Shown piece by piece: positions 28,431 to 28,918 of a stretch of 28,918 bases of DNA (position 1 is the stretch's first letter; every line of letters starts with the position of its first letter). The position numbers and the translations under genes were made by a program. This stretch comes from Haplomitrium mnioides. Its lineage: Eukaryota; Marchantiophyta; Haplomitriopsida; Calobryales. The stretch is taken from assembly GCA_049999725.1 (NCBI GenBank), contig JBNGIS010010613.1:1-28918 (forward strand), read 5' to 3'. The notes under the pieces were generated by a model that made no database searches, was not told where the DNA came from, and saw only the letters and a program-made list of their open reading frames with translations.

Positions 28431-28918
28431 GACTCCACCATGCAAAGCACCATATCATTTGCCTCCTTATGAACTGAAGGAATGCAAATCTCCGATTATG
28501 GAATTGTTGGAAAAATGATTCATTAAACCAAGCATTTCTCCTTATGGTGCACTAGTACTATTTGTGAAAAAGAAGGATGGAAATATGAGGATGTGCGTTG
28601 ACCATCGAGCACTCAATCAACAAACGGTGAAAAATAAGTATCTATTGCCAAGGATGGATGACTTATTAGATCAACTTCAAGGAGAAAATTACTTTACAAA
28701 GTTGGACTTGAGAAGCGGATACAATCAAATTCGAATCATGGAAGGTGATGTGCAAAAAACAACGTTTCAAAGTCGATACGGGCATTTTGAATATCCTGTT
28801 ATGCCTTTTGGATTAACCAATGCTCCTGCAACATTTATGGGTCTTATGAATGATATTTTTCAATCTTATTTGGATAAGTTTGTTATTGTCTTTTTGGATG
28901 ATATTTTCATTTACAACA
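28431..28918 (+). pseudogene. Gypsy reverse transcriptase, 5' part
   Basis: After a one-base frameshift near 28430 the frame reads [20 protein letters not shown], then [44 protein letters not shown] (first catalytic Asp in KLDLRSGY), [27 protein letters not shown], and [10 protein letters not shown] (catalytic DD at 28897-28902). The box reads FLDD where many elements have YLDD or YIDD. One TGA near 28515. The gene runs past the window edge. Confidence 0.93.

Larger units (their letters stand above)
25582..28918 (+). mobile_element. Ty3/Gypsy LTR retrotransposon, 5' part
   Basis: It has an intact 5' LTR, a Met-tRNA primer-binding site, and gag, a zinc knuckle, protease and the start of reverse transcriptase in the usual Gypsy order. 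The gag-protease part is a single plus-strand frame from 26780 to about 28430 with about nine stops, then a one-base frameshift into reverse transcriptase. The element leaves the window before RNase H, integrase and the 3' LTR. It inserted at the edge of the older Copia. Damage is mostly simple nonsense changes, so it is the youngest element here. Confidence 0.9.

Overview
The window reads as repeat-rich, AT-rich nuclear DNA of a land plant. It contains Ty1/Copia and Ty3/Gypsy retrotransposons, a Met-tRNA-type primer-binding site, GT-AG introns of about 100 to 500 bp, a plant-type heat shock factor-binding protein pseudogene, and assembly gaps of exactly 100 N. I cannot name the species. Almost every coding region carries stop codons, and I see no intact cellular gene.

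The centre (about 9.6-22.8 kb) holds two old multi-exon genes arranged head to head around a roughly 540 bp intergenic region. The minus-strand gene (18315 down to 9578) resembles a transposase-like family that I associate with DUF7869. It has a Cys-rich N-terminal block, MDQ, DN..ENKN and GH.H..ID motifs. The plus-strand gene (18855-22833, four exons) ends in what looks like a bacterial-type beta-class DNA amino-methyltransferase domain, with motif IV (DPPY-like) first and then motif X (QKP) and motif I (DLCSGSGT-like). A second, independently decayed copy of the methyltransferase 3' exons lies at 356-1837. Two facing, oppositely oriented copies of a roughly 36 bp motif (2809-2844 and 7507-7543) look like the ends of two such elements. 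A third copy sits at the very start of the window. Introns of both genes carry short GAGTC/GACTC-rich hairpin arrays. My working model is a plant DNA transposon family that pairs a transposase-like gene with its own DNA methyltransferase.

Layout: 1-1837 methyltransferase copy 1; 1838-2844 its 3' flank and end motif; 2845-5278 a 47 bp satellite; 5279-7506 unassigned DNA; 7507-9577 end motif and 3' flank of the minus-strand gene, with a duplicated repeat block; 9578-18315 the transposase-like gene, split by a Copia element (12260-16980) that carries a heat shock factor-binding protein pseudogene; 18316-18854 shared promoter region; 18855-22905 methyltransferase copy 2; 22906-25581 a minus-strand Copia element; 25582-28918 the 5' part of a Gypsy element inserted at the Copia edge and running out of the window.

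The nesting gives an order of events: the transposase/methyltransferase element is oldest, the Copia elements came next, and the Gypsy element, with an intact LTR and few lesions, is youngest.
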